This document shows, piece by piece, positions 34,500-46,586 of a DNA stretch of 64,000 nt. Numbering within the stretch: position 1 is the stretch's first letter; every line of letters starts with the position of its first letter. Both the position numbers and the translations under genes were made by a program. Source of the stretch: Gibbula magus (lineage: Eukaryota > Mollusca > Gastropoda > Trochida > Trochidae). Below the pieces are notes generated by a model. It worked only from the letters and a program-made list of their open reading frames with translations, did no database searches and was not told the DNA's origin. The stretch lies in contig OW388292.1 in the NCBI GenBank assembly GCA_936450465.1, positions 28,098,368-28,162,367 of the forward strand. Reading direction: 5' to 3'.

Positions 34500-35480
34500 A
34501 CTGCAGCACCGCTAATTGGTAGACTTTGTATGAGTTTCCTGATCACAGCTCTCGGAAAAAGTACGCCGCTCTTCTACAGTAACAGCATACAGAAGGTTGA
34601 GGTTCTGGGGCTGTATTTTGTATTCTAGAACTCTGTGATTCAGACCATCGTAGAGATTCTCTAAAGGATTACTGTCGGAACTTGTAGATGGCCATGGCAT
34701 AATCTACATAACGTTATTCTGCAGATACTGCCTTGAACCTTGAGCGGTGTTGGGCCAGCCATTATGTTGCTGGAACCAAAAGTTACGTCCAATGAATGCG
34801 TTGACTCTATGGCACAACGATGGGCAACAAAACTTCATCCATGTAACGAACACCTCTGCTTACAACATGTAAAAGTTAAGTTCTACCATCGTACGTTATC
34901 CCGCCACACACCATAACAGAGCCGCCCCCATACCCATCATACTGTTGTACTGTACACGCAGTGTAACGCTCATTACGTTGCCTCCAGACGCAAATCTGTC
35001 GGTTTGCAAAGTCAATGTTAAGCGATATTCATCGCTAAACATCGGGTAGCGCGTATGTCGCAGCAGATGACCATGATGAGCTATAGCCCACCCATTCACA
35101 GACGTTTGTGTTAAGCTGCCATCCGCACACCAACAAATGGACGACGTGTTTTCAGACCCGTTGCTTTCGGTCAATTTCTCACAGTTCAATGTGAAACCCG
35201 TACACAAGTAATCTGACGGGACCTAATGTTAATTTTGAATGATGACAGGAATCAATGAGAAATCCTCTTAATCTGGCGATCTTGTCTATGGGTGGTTTTC
35301 TGTTTACTCCCGCGACTATGTTTCATCTTGACGTCATTAATCTGTCGATAGGGGTTCCAGAGTATTTAAATCACACTCTTTGATTTGTAGAAGTACCGTG
35401 ATGATTGTCAGATGAGCTGATTGATCTGGCCTATGGTTTGTCATTTTGAAACATTTGTCAGGTACTGTCTTGCCATCGTT
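34500..35480 (-). pseudogene. Tc1/mariner-like transposase relic
   Basis: Minus-strand fragments in several frames match the Tc1 transposase order: an N-terminal KTTHRQDRQIKRIS block (near 35300), a middle MFSDEYRLTLTLQTDRFASG block (near 35030) and a C-terminal MPWPSTSSDSNPLENLYDGL block carrying the DDE-region P-S-SPDSNPIE-like signature (near 34690). Frameshifts and stops separate them, so it is inactive. The ends were not defined. Confidence 0.85.
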
Positions 35481-36660
35481 CAGAGGTGTGACGGATGACA
35501 TAGGTTTCTGCCCTCTAAAGCATTAAAAACCCAAGGTGATCATGATTTTCAACTCAAAATGAAGATGCACATGCTTCAAGTCAAGGCATGTGTCTGATTG
35601 TGTGACCTTACCCCAACATGTTAGGCGTAATGGGCGTCGTGACATGGTGTTATCCCTCAAGGAAATTTTCACAGGTTATGTGTTCCTTTATTCATTTCAG
35701 TGAGTATATTATAGCCACAAATGATAAACACTAATTTAACATCACGCCACCAGAAGCCAACTGAACTAACTTTATATTTTCCATGATTAACTTTTATTAT
35801 TCTGAAATTTTGGAATATCCTCAAGTAGGCGATATATAAGAGTTTCATGACGTCATACAACAATGATTCGTAAAAATTTAAGTACAAGAAGGTACATGGA
35901 GGTATGTTGATATCATATTTTATGAATAATTGTTCACTGAAATGCCAAACATTCTATTTAAAACCATTTGAAACAGCAAGTTCAGTGTCCTATGTGTTTG
36001 GAAGACATCAAACTTTAAACTATCATAACATGATGAAACAACTTGAGTAAATCTTTTTACAAATCACATCACTAGAACAAATTAATTTTATCCGAAAGCA
36101 GTTTTCCGGTTTTTGACGTTGAAAAACTTTTGTTTGACTTAATGTATTTAAGAAACATTACATCCCAATAATAGGCATCTCTCCGATTTTCGATATATTA
36201 TAGTTTGTTTTTACCCTGTTGAAAACATATTATCGTTTCATTATGCCATTCGTAAAATTAACTTTTTAAAGTACCAACATAATCCATTAAAATTACATAT
36301 ATTTCTCATTTTCTAAAATAAAATTTAAAAAATACATTCACAGAAACATGGCAATGTAATGCGTAGATATATTGGCTGAACTTTTACAGAGTGTTGCAAT
36401 AGCACACGTTTTCCCCTTCTAACGATGATGACCTTTCGGAATGATAGGCCGACCTTAAAAGCCAGGAGTTCAATTTTCCTTTATTTACGAAATGGAGACA
36501 TTGTTATCGACATTATGTGCGGATGTATGTCATTATATAGATGCTGGTGTTTGTAGAGAGCCAGTTTACGCTGTGACATCTATGAGTACATGTTCAAACC
36601 TTTGAGGGAACCTGGAGTTGAATGTTCTATTGAAAATCGTAGACTATATTCAATTTCAAA
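35481..36660. other. Upstream region of the three-finger gene
   Basis: Mostly AT-rich with no recognised coding segment. A tatatag sequence near 36534-36540 lies about 120 bp before the start codon and could be a TATA box for the downstream gene. Confidence 0.35.
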
Positions 36661-36723
36661 ATGATGAAGCTGATCGTTATTACATTTTTCATCGTTTCTG
36701 TTTTCGCAGAAGAGGACAAACGA
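36661..36723 (+). CDS. Three-finger gene exon 1 (signal peptide)
   Basis: Twenty-one codons: hydrophobic signal followed by EEDKR. Donor gtgagt, phase 0. Two adjacent ATG codons begin the frame; the first is taken. Confidence 0.78.
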
Positions 36724-39700
36724 GTGAGTTATGATTATTATGTTTTTTCATAAAATAATATACAACTCAGTTTAGCGTATCAAACTCATTTTAATGTTGT
36801 ATATTTACACTACGTTATATATATTCCAATGACAGACAAAGTCTGTCTTTGTTGTAAACTAGATAAGTTATACTGTATACATCGATGAATTGCGTATCCT
36901 TTTTATTGTAAATTATATAATGATGCCAGGAATAAGTTTATTACTACACTATTGCACAATAATGCCAGTGAACAAACCTTTATCCGCATTCTTCACAGTA
37001 AAAATAGAAATATTGTGATAAATCTTTATGACATTCTGATATATATAAAAACATGATACGAGAGCTAAAATGTGAAAATGCACATTGAATCTATATGTAT
37101 TGTATCTTCTATTTAATATTGTATTTCCCTCCAGATATCTAAATATGTCAACAGATGGCTGAGATTAATCTGTTAAAAAACATGACGTCGAATCAGGAAA
37201 TGTAATACCATATATTGCTTTTTATATTTCAGTAAAAAATGGTTGTAGTTGTCTAACACAAATATGTTAAATCACAGGCCAAGTTAAACAGGCCAAGCGT
37301 AAATATGTTGCGCAACAGAGATGAAACGACCAGTTTTTTTTATACTGGTCGTTTCATCTCTGTTTCGCAACATATTTACGCTTAACTTGACCTGTGACTA
37401 CGTGGACTGAAGAAACGTAACTGATGTGCACATTGACGTGTATGTGTTTGTTTCTACAGATGGACGAGATAAACGTGCTAAGAACATTGCGTCGAATGAA
37501 GGCGATAGAACACCATGGTCTGGAGCCCTTTCTGCAGTCTAATCGTCAGAAGAAGGACGAACGTATGAATTGATTTACAACTAAATAATCGTTCAAACAA
37601 TTTGATGACTGTATATACACATGGAAATACTTTAAGCACCCCCACCAGCAAAAGTTGTCTGATGAGAAAGATGACAATGTTGTCAAAAGTAACCTTATGG
37701 TATTAGAGAATAATAACCTATAGCTAGCAGTCAAAAGTCACTATTTACAGCACTTTCAACCTCCAAATCACAAATTTTGGAGAACAATTTTTCTAAAAAG
37801 AAGTTGCCTACTGACGCATTATGGTCGGATTTAACTGTAATGACGAATTTAAGTGGACATAATACAAACTTCATGAACAAATCGTCATGATTATAGTATT
37901 TTTGTCAATAGTTGTCAGTAATTGTTGAAAAAAAGGATCATGATATTTCACCAAGTTACTTCCTTATGTTGAAAGATAAAAGATGTGTTGATGTGTGAAT
38001 GTCAATTTGGTAACACAAATGTTGATTTAACATCTGAAACGCATAGTTTAGACACAAGGACAACATTTATTTTTATTTTTAAAAAATCAGTACAATTACA
38101 ACTTCAATCTTTTTTCTTAAAATGATAATTTTCTTTGAAAAGGTCTGTCACAAAATCTACGATTCTCATGTCGCGAGTTTTAAATTCAGTCAAATTGTCG
38201 TAACGCTCCCACAGAATCACATTTTAGTAATAGTTTTAAATATTGGGGTTGCCTAATTGTGGTTAATATGTATGTGTTGCAGTCAGTCTGTGAAAGCAGT
38301 AAACACGCATAGTTACTAAAACCTTTTGTTAATACGCGTAAACACGTGTTTACTCATTCCTAGGAAATACCGCTATTTACTGAATAGAAGGCCAGTAGAA
38401 TTACAAAAATTACATAATTGTGTAACATATAACAATGATTTGTTTCATTTTCTGCGTAATTGGAGAAATGGTTTGGGTCTTCATTGTTGAAAGAGTTCAT
38501 TATCTTTATCCTGTATATATGTAATATTAAACATTTTATTCCACGCATGTGTTACATTCTTTAAAACATAATTCTTTCTATTGTTTGTTAAATTTAATTT
38601 TGCTGGTGATGTGGCCGACATGTTTTCAATTGCATATTCTCTGGTCACAAAGTAGACATACAATGTATTAATCGGCTAACATATTAAACACTTTTGCCAA
38701 ACACTTATTCACGAATAAAGACAGACATCTAATGGAGATTTGGGTTTTTAAAACTATATGTAGTTGGTTATAGGGCAATATGTAAAGTCTTAGTTAGTAC
38801 CATATGAAATAATGTAGCCATCAAAAACAGATACAGTACTTGCGTAATAACGGCTTGAATGTTTTTTTACAGAATCAAATGCACTGAAGTGCAATTCTTG
38901 TACCTTCTCCGGAGGTAGCCACGGTTGTAGTTACAAGTCAGAAATCTGCACAGAAAATGTAAGTATATTTATTTTCTTGGGGAAAAGACATCTATGAGAT
39001 ACTTACCAAACGCACATTGCTACCGACACTGCCTATGTGGCCATAATCTGTTTCAAGCATGAACTTATCTTCATTACAAGAATAATGTCACGAAAGTTAA
39101 ATCTTGTTTCGCTACCGATATGAATTCTAATTAAGCAATATACAATTTGGAGTATTAACGACTATTCTACAAGTATTGTAAAGGTGAGGATACTGACTCT
39201 ATGTCAACACACATTCGTTTATGTCATTGCTATGAAAACACCAAAACATTTAATTAAAAAATATTTTAACGAAAGACATGATACTTTAATGAGATGAACC
39301 CCGATTTAATATCGTTCTCAGATTATTACCTCGGGGAATAATATCAATTCATGGGGTCATCTGAAATATATTATGTTTTAAAGAAAAACATTTGATAACA
39401 CTAATACCGTGTGAAACCTCGACTGCGTATAATGCTTTCTAGTTCATCAGTACAAGCCTCGACTGCGTATAATGCTTTCTAGTTCATCAGTACAAGCCTC
39501 GAATGCGTATTATATGCTTTCTAGTTCATCAGTACAAGCCTTGACTGCGTTTAATGCTTTCTAGTTCATCACAATCAGTACAAGCCTCGACTGCGTTTAA
39601 TGCTTTCTACTTCATCATCATCAGTACAAGCCTCGACTGCGTATAATGCTTTATTACCCATATGGTTGAAAATAACCGAGTTAATATTATTGATATGAGC

Positions 39701-40180
39701 ACATGTGCACATATCTCGTTTTGCTTAGCAACGATTGTTTCACCGCGGCTTCCCGTATTTTGTCGTCTGTGACGTCATAAAACGATTGTTCGTGACGTCA
39801 CTGTTGCTTGCCGTCGCAAGAGAAGTGGGCCGCTTTCTGACTATTTTTACGCGAATCACATGGAATAGAACGAGTAATAAAGAAATTATTACACTCGAAA
39901 GTGTGTCATATGACTTTTACGAAAGTCATATTGTATTATCATAGGAAATTTGAACATTTAAAAATGAAAAAATGTGCTACAGTGCCTTAAAGGACAAAAT
40001 CATATTTATTTTGTGTGAATCTCTTTCCAGGAAATTTGTTGTGATATTTGGCGGGATCATGGACACCCAAGAAACTTCAACGGCTGCATCCACCCGGATC
40101 TGTGTACAATGATGAAAGATACCCAGGATAATAGTTATGTCAGGATAAAATGTTGTGACGGCAATTACTGCAACTTTTGA
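36661..40180 (+). CDS. Small secreted Ly6/three-finger-like protein, four exons
   Basis: Exons 36661-36723, 37460-37562, 38873-38958 and 40031-40180 join in frame to a 133-residue protein. Residues 1-16 (MMKLIVITFFIVSVFA) form a signal peptide ending before EEDKR. Exon 2 encodes a charged segment rich in R and K (LRTLRRMKAIEHHG) that looks like a spacer or propeptide. Exons 3 and 4 carry 11 cysteines, opening KCNSCTF and closing KCCDGNYCNF. The CC-x4-CN ending is the Ly6/uPAR three-finger signature. No GPI-type hydrophobic tail follows, so it is probably secreted. The polyadenylation signal aataaa lies at 40232. The specific role is unknown; three-finger proteins include receptor modulators and venom components, and nothing here decides between them. 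Confidence 0.82.
37273..37396. repeat. Long near-perfect hairpin in intron 1
   Basis: Arms 37295-37334 and 37344-37383 are complementary over 40 bp with one mismatch around a T-rich nine-base loop. Outer 15-bp arms (37273-37287 and 37382-37396) pair as well with one mismatch. It could be a foldback transposon or a source of hairpin RNA. Confidence 0.88.
37460..37562 (+). CDS. Three-finger gene exon 2 (charged linker or propeptide)
   Basis: Begins MDEINVLRTLRRMK and ends in NRQKKDE. Acceptor tctacag, donor gtatga, phase 0 in and 1 out. No cysteines. Confidence 0.75.
38873..38958 (+). CDS. Three-finger gene exon 3 (first cysteines)
   Basis: Encodes LKCNSCTFSGGSHGCSYKSE and then ICTEN, with four cysteines. 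Acceptor tttacag after a T-run, donor gtaagt, phase 1 in and 0 out. Confidence 0.82.
39414..39655 (+). repeat. Tandem repeat, about 40-bp unit, in intron 3
   Basis: About six copies of gcctcgactgcgtataatgc + tttctagttcatcagtacaa with small indels (an inserted catcatcatcagt type stretch). Confidence 0.93.
40031..40180 (+). CDS. Three-finger gene exon 4 (C-terminal half)
   Basis: Encodes EICCDIWRDHGHPRNFNGC through YVRIKCCDGNYCNF and a stop, with seven cysteines. Acceptor tttccag. The terminal CCDGNYCN matches the conserved Ly6/three-finger end. Confidence 0.86.
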   Translation, partial: EICCDIWRDHGHPRNFNGCIHPDLCTMMKDTQDNSYVRIKCCDGNYCNF

Positions 40181-40231
40181 ATCATGAGTCACCGTTTATG
40201 ATAATTAAATCTAATGAAAATATGAATGTCA

Positions 40232-40237
40232 AATAAA
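40232..40237 (+). terminator. Polyadenylation signal of the three-finger gene
   Basis: Canonical aataaa 52 bp past the stop codon. Confidence 0.6.
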
Positions 40238-40870
40238 TTAGTGTCACGGTTTGGTTGTTCAATGACTGGAAATAGAATTTCAGAATTATTATCAACATTA
40301 TTGTAATAGGTGTTTTATTTAGATATATAAATAGAATATTAAACTGATTGGAACCAAGAATATCAAGCCAAATGCAGATTTTTATGCAATAAATAAAATG
40401 AATAGTTTCACGTATTGTATATTGTCTTTGATCATTGTTCAGTAAACTGAAATATGAAACTTGTTATGTTATGCTGATAGAAACCGTCCCTAGGTAGGCC
40501 CCCCTACAATACTTCCTCTATGAATTGAACCTACAATTCCTCAAAGTATTTCCTTGTGTTCGAAATCCACTTCATGATTCCCATATTGAATACATCCGTG
40601 ACCTATAAAAAAAACTTGAAAGGAGTGTTACCCGAACGAACATCACCAATACTCGTGATTATGACGTCATTTCGGTCATGAGAGCGTTGCTTAGCAAATG
40701 TCGTCATATTGTAACATGACTTCGGTGCTTCCTTCTGATTGGTTGATTTCTCTAGGTTGATTGACCAGGGCGACTGATACATAGAGAGTCTCGCCCAACT
40801 GTCTTCTCATATCAAATTTATCAACACAAGTTGTTAAAAGTTACAAATCTAGTAAACATGATTTATCATC

Positions 40871-41376
40871 AAGAACTGTGTTCCAACTTAACTGCTCTCA
40901 CACAGGTGATATAAACCTTCAAGTTGACTTGATCCTTTTTGGCTGTTCATCTCTATTTCAAACTGATGATACTTTTGATTTAATTCTGCTACTTGCTAAA
41001 TACCACATCTATAAATGCAAGTTACAAAAAAAATTACCAACTTTATTACACTTCAAGAGAGATTTAAGATACTATTTTGTAATAGAAAAAGTTAGATACT
41101 GTAAAAAGGATAAGTTTAATGATTTTGAAAGGAAATGGGCAATGTACATCAATTTAATAAATGAAAAAGTACAGACAACCTAATGTAGGTATGCAAGGGT
41201 ATGTATGGGTGTATGAATGATTGACTTTTTCAATTTTTTATTTTTTTTATTATTATTTTTTATTTATTTATTTATCATTTTTTTCTTTCTCTTTCTTTAC
41301 TTTGTGTTAATTTCCTGTCTCGCCTCCTCTGGCACATTCTTGATGTAAAAGAAATGTAAAAACCTTCAATACAGGA

Positions 41377-41413
<37 letters not shown>

Positions 41414-41420
41414 TGTTCCA
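40871..41420 (+). mobile_element. 5'-truncated L1/Tx1-like LINE 3' end with target-site duplication
   Basis: A 15-bp direct repeat aagaactgtgttcca (40871-40885 and 41406-41420) flanks an insertion that ends in a long A-tract (about 41379-41405). The inserted plus-strand frame encodes FDLILLLAKYHIYKCKLQKK and then FERKWAMYINLI, typical of the extreme C-terminus of L1/Tx1-like ORF2 proteins. The copy is only about 520 bp long. Confidence 0.88.
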
Positions 41421-42080
41421 CAGGAGATATCGCTTGTGTGAGATTAAGTGATATCTCCTGGGATATAAAGAGAAGATTACCCAAGTGTCCTCTTATATCA
41501 ATTATATCAACACGAGTTGATTAAAGTTACAAATATCCCAGGCTTGCCGAGAATATTTTTACTTTAATCAACAAGTGTTGATATATTTGAGGTCAGAAGA
41601 CACGACGGTGTGATTTATTTATGATTCAAAATAAGTATTCAACAAGTATTAGCAAAATGAACAGAATGAACATATTTGTAACATAAAACTGCCAGTTAAC
41701 TTATTCAGCAGTGAGCTCATTTAGGTCGTAGCATTGTGACGTCATCAGCATTGTGGCATCAAAGCATTGTTACGTCATCAACTTTGTTACATCATAACAT
41801 TGTCAGCAAGTTCTCAGTGATATCAAAGCCCAGTGATGTCATTAACTGGTGATGTATTAGGATTATGACGAGTCGATTCTTGCTATATCTACAATGTATA
41901 TATCGCTTGATCTCACACAAGCGATATATATTGTGGGAGCCAGTTTTTGATGATAAATGCACCTCTGTAACAACTACCATGATGCAATAGCCAAATAAAA
42001 CATCAACTCTATATGACGTCATCACCTTATTTGTCACTCAAGCCACCAGGTGCTTTCCCCAGAACTACCGAGGTTGGCTC
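41421..42080. repeat. Foldback and palindromic repeat region
   Basis: Several hairpins: caggagatatc/gatatctcctg (41420-41460); an inverted pair around 41483-41533 and 41560-41602 (tatcaacacnngttgattaaagt); and acaatgtatatatcgcttg/caagcgatatatattgt (41890-41932). The first arm is also repeated directly at 40799-40849, left of the LINE, so the LINE inserted into a pre-existing repeat. Confidence 0.7.
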
Positions 42081-43300
42081 CTATATATATCATCAACTAA
42101 TTCCCTGGGATAAACGACACAGGCTAGTGTCGGCTCGTAAGATGATAACCCCTTTTGTCTAGCGGGTTGGCACGAAGTCTAGGTTACAGTGAAGAAACAT
42201 TGTTTAAAACTTCCGGTCATTATTTTTTCTTCGGAACAAATCTAAACCGTTACGACATAGAGTACCTTTACCTGTAATGTAAAACTTGGCACGAGGTGAT
42301 TTCCATAAGTTATCTATATATTGTTGCAATTTGTATGTGGTTTATACAACAAGTATAGATTATACTCTGATGAGTGTAGGTATCTTCACTGAGGCGTAGT
42401 CGCAGCTAACCAATTGCGTTACAGGCTCAGTGCTCAATGATGGAATGAACATATATTTGATAATATTACATACATATTTCTTATCATATGCAGCAGGAAT
42501 TTTTGTGACAACCTGACATATAAATGTATAAATACAGACAAATATGACCACACCCGTCCCGCTTAGGAATGAATTCACTTCTTAATTCACTTGTTAATGT
42601 TCACTTTCGTTCACCGCTCCTACCTTCTGTGCATTCTCTTAGTATTGATATTTTGTTGAATATCCTCTACACATTTTCTTATGCCGGTCGAGTCAATGCA
42701 AATGTTTGTCATGATGATAGGATCAGGAGAGATCAGGAAGTTTTCAGCAATTTCAAGAGATCAACAACTTGACGTATGGCAAATTGCAGGTATTTAGAAA
42801 ATCAATCCGCCAGGCGGATTTTTAATATTTTATGAACGCTTCAAATATCACACGCTATGATCACGTGTATGCTTAAATGGTCATTGTTGCTAGATAGTCA
42901 AGTTATAGACACTCTAAAAACACTCCCTGCTAATCGTCAAGCTGATACCTAATAGTATATATTTAATAATTGAACACTCCAAGTGGGAAGAATCAAGAAA
43001 AACCGAAACGTCGTGTATTTTCACATTAAAGAAGTTGTTATTGAGAAAATATTCCTGTTCATATGTATATCACTTCTAAATGCCCTTCAAAGACCTAGTT
43101 ACAGCAGCATGAAGCTTCAGAATCAGATTTTTTAAACACAAAAGACACATTTGAAAGTTGCTTACTGACGACATCCGGTCTGTATCACTACACATCTAAA
43201 TCAAAGAGAAGACTATAGTGTTTGATTAAGAATTGAACTAAAAACGATCTCAGATTTATTCCAAAATCATCACATTGTCACAGTATCAATTGTCGGTATA
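42081..43300. other. Intergenic, no recognised gene
   Basis: AT-rich DNA with only short palindromes such as aatccgccaggcggatt near 42805. I see no coding or RNA feature. Confidence 0.45.
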
Positions 43301-43304
43301 TATA

Positions 43305-44420
43305 ATAATAATACTAATAATGGGCATTTATAAAGGTGCGTGCTCAAAGCGCATAGGAAAGTAAGAAATTGAAGGTAATGATATCAAATACTAGGAAATA
43401 AAGTCTAAAAATGGTAGAAACGATTAAAGCATATCAATAATTACAGAATTAAATTTGCAAAGAAATTAAGTCTATGAGTAATAACTAGAAAATAAGTGAG
43501 TTTTGAGTTGAGATTTAAAAACAGTCAGTGAGGAGGACATCTTAATGACATGAGGAAGTTGGTTCCAAAGTCTTGGCGCAGCACAGCCGAATGATCTTTG
43601 TCCTTAACTGGTGTTGTTGCATTTTGGCATCTTGAGAAGATTCAAATAATGGGAACGGAGGGTTTTTGCAGGGGTTTAGATCTCCAATATATTTGAAAGA
43701 TATGATGGAGCCATATTATGTTTACATTTGTATGTGATACAAAGAACTTTAAACTTGATTCTTGCTTCAATGGGAAGCCAGTGCAGACCCTCAAGTACGG
43801 GTGTAATGTGACATGATTTTGGCGTTCTGGTTACAATTCTTGAGGTTGTTTTCTGAACCTTCTGGATTTTATACAATTGACATTCACTGATTCCTAACAG
43901 TAAACTATTACTGTAATCGAGTCTTGAATGAACAAGCATTTGTACAAGTACTTTAGCGGCATCTCTTGTTATAAGATGACATATATTTGACTAATGCAAC
44001 GGAGATGATAATAACACATTTTACAAAGTTTGTCGATATGGGAATCCATAGTAAGGTGAGAATCAATGATGACCCCAATACGTTTTACATGGTTAGCAAA
44101 AGGGATTACAGCAATCCCGACTTCAACAGAGCTGACTTGAATGTCCCGCAAATAACGTTTACTGTCTTCTCATGATTGAGCTTCAGCCTATTTGATGACA
44201 TCCAGGACTTAATATCATGTGTGCAATCAGTAGTACGTTGCACAACATCATTTGCATTTTCTGGTTTGAAACTGTCAATCAGTTGATTGTCATCAGCATA
44301 AGATTGATGGTCCATTTGCTTATTCTTTATCACTCGCAAGACTAGTAGAATAAAGTACAAAAAGCACTGGACCCAACACAGATCCTTGAGGTACTCCACA
44401 CGAAAGCGAAAAGCGTTCAG
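43305..44420 (-). pseudogene. CR1/L2-like LINE reverse-transcriptase relic
   Basis: Minus-strand frames give CGVPQGSVLGPVLF near 44370, YADDNQLIDSF (catalytic YADD) near 44305, KRIGVIIDSHLTMDSHI near 44060, and LVHSRLDYSNSLLLGISECQ with LHWLPIEARIKFKVLCITYK near 43700-43940. This is the finger-palm to C-terminal order of a non-LTR reverse transcriptase. Frameshifts split it (GVPQGS and YADD are in different frames). An ATT-rich run near 43305-43325 fits the 3' tail. Confidence 0.88.
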
Positions 44421-44670
44421 ACTCTGCTGTATGTAGGGACTGCAACACTTAGTTTGCTATGTATATGTCAGTCAGGGTGTAACACATCTTGACATCACAC
44501 CAACACCATCTTCAGACTACGCGTAACTTGCATGCTGAGATAAGAAACAATTATGTGTTTTTGTGACCAGTCGAGGTAAATATCTTTACATAGTTGATAT
44601 TAGGATCTCATCTTAAAAACTCTTCTCTGTATTATATAGTCCTGTAAGGATCAGGCAACGTAATTGCATA

Positions 44671-45239
44671 TAAACTCACGTGCAAAAGAAACGTCCCCAC
44701 ATTTTAATAATAGTATGAAATGAAATATTGATGTCGGAGAAAGTAGATTTTGAATGTATTTGGTAGCCACATGTTTTGTATAGAAGTATTCACAATTTTA
44801 TACATCAGAGTATGCTTCTTTTATTTTTACGTCTGTTCAAATACACATGGGGTGCTAAAATCGCTTTTTAAAGATGTTTATGGCCAACAATATTTGGTAT
44901 TAAAGTTTAAAACACTGAAAAAGTAGAAATTTAATTAATTAAAGATATCCTCGACATAAATAACCTTCTTTGATTTAAATTTGTTGACGCGTCATTACTG
45001 TAGGACGTCACAAAACAAGCCAAAACTGGCTTTTTGAGGCTTCTATCTCGTCTAGTTAAGGAGATTCCAAAAGGACCATTTCTTAAAACTTGTTGTGAAT
45101 AGATAATGTTTTGAAAATTCATATTTAGTATTGTTGGGTTCTGAAGACATGATGCAACGCTGTTTCAGTCGCATTTATCGCCCGTCGATTGAAATATCTT
45201 GTATTTTGTATGGGGACGTTTCTTTTGCACGTGAGTTTA
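44671..45239. mobile_element. DNA element with 29-bp perfect terminal inverted repeats
   Basis: Ends taaactcacgtgcaaaagaa + acgtcccca (44671-44699) and its exact complement (45211-45239) bound 569 bp with no recognisable transposase. MITE-like. A TA dinucleotide precedes the left end; the duplication is not certain. Confidence 0.82.
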
Positions 45240-45374
45240 CATTATACAAATGATAACACATGAAGCCCAAACTCGAATGCAAATAAGATGGTACAACAAT
45301 GGTCATTGACTGGGGTCGTATAAAGAATAGAAGAGTATTTTATTAACGTATTTCCCAGCCCCAGCCTGAGTCAC

Positions 45375-45865
45375 ATACAGCGGGTGGCCATATTATTACG
45401 TACATGTGACGTAATCCCATAGACTTACATGTTAAATAGCTCTTGCGGGAATAATTTTCATAAATTAACTAAAAGTCTCTTTGGTGTCATATTTTGCAGA
45501 CAGATTGGTAATCATCTCGGCTATATGTACATAATAATAATATCAGTTGATTAGTTTTCGAATGACACTTGTTTAAACATCGTATATTCAACTTGCAATT
45601 CTAATGTCCCATTGACGGCCATGTTAAACCTAATCAGTGTGTTGTATATGTGTTGTTTGATAAGAGGTAGATTTCTTAATAATTATCAGAAAAAAGGATG
45701 GAAATTATGTATCTGTAGCTAAGATGATTTCCTATATTTTGGTACAGATTTCAGAATTTATTGACAAACAATAAATCCATGAAAATTATTCCCGCAAGAG
45801 CTATTTAACATGTAAGTCTATGGGATTACGCCACATGTACGTAATAATATGGCCACCCGCTGTAT
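45375..45865. mobile_element. MITE with 87-bp terminal inverted repeats
   Basis: Arms 45375-45461 and 45779-45865 are complementary over 87 bp with one mismatch (atacagcgggtggccatatt at the outer end). The interior is about 320 bp, AT-rich, non-coding. TCAC occurs at the left flank and one base beyond the right end, a possible 4-bp target duplication. Confidence 0.9.
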
Positions 45866-46586
45866 ATCACAACATTTTTCCTTTTAAATAATCTCAAATA
45901 CAGCCCTTTTACGAATACAACTAAGACTCCAGTAGAATCCGGGGTAACGAGGATACTGTCGCCATCATGGATATTATTGCATTACGTGAAGTGAAAACAC
46001 GCTATATTGTACCTAATTTTACACCTTTTTCATAATAAAAGATATACACTGATAGAATATTCACAAAGTAACACATAACATGACACAAAACTAATAAACA
46101 AGTTTTCCCGAAATATAAATTCATCAAAATATTACCGTTATTATTATCTTTTAACTTGACTGTGTTTTAGTCATTTATTAGTAGCATATTTGTGTAAACG
46201 GGGATATATCCTCTCGAATTTCGTTTTCACAAAAAATACAACGATAGAACCGTCCTTTTAAACGAGAATTCATTACGTATTCATCTATGAAGGAATTGAT
46301 CCTACTATACATGGAAAATATGTATTCAAAGAAAAAGTTCAATAAAAGCTTTATAGATGAATGTTTTCTTTTTGTAAGATTCGAACCCCATTTTCCACAA
46401 TCAAAACAACAAAAGCAACAGTGAAATAGGTTATCTGCACGAGTAGCTTCCCTTTGTGATCATGTGATCAACGAACCTCGTTATCATTTGAGTCAATATG
46501 GCCGCATTTCCTTTTCAGCCTGGAAAGTGTCACTCCCAAACATGTAATGCATTTTAAAAACAAACTGCGGTGTTTACCAAGAAAAT
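45866..46586. promoter_or_regulatory. STK11 upstream region
   Basis: About 700 bp before the STK11 start codon. It includes gtgatcatgtgatcaacg and aatatggccgcattt close to the start, the latter resembling a YY1-type element, but no TATA box. Extent and function are inferred from position only. Confidence 0.35.

Noticed and set aside
36661..36723. Calling the three-finger gene a venom toxin
   Set aside because: Signal plus basic segment plus cysteines is suggestive only; Ly6/three-finger proteins have many non-toxic roles.
41275..41484. Open frame with a phenylalanine run
   Set aside because: Produced by the LINE poly(A) tract read on the minus strand.
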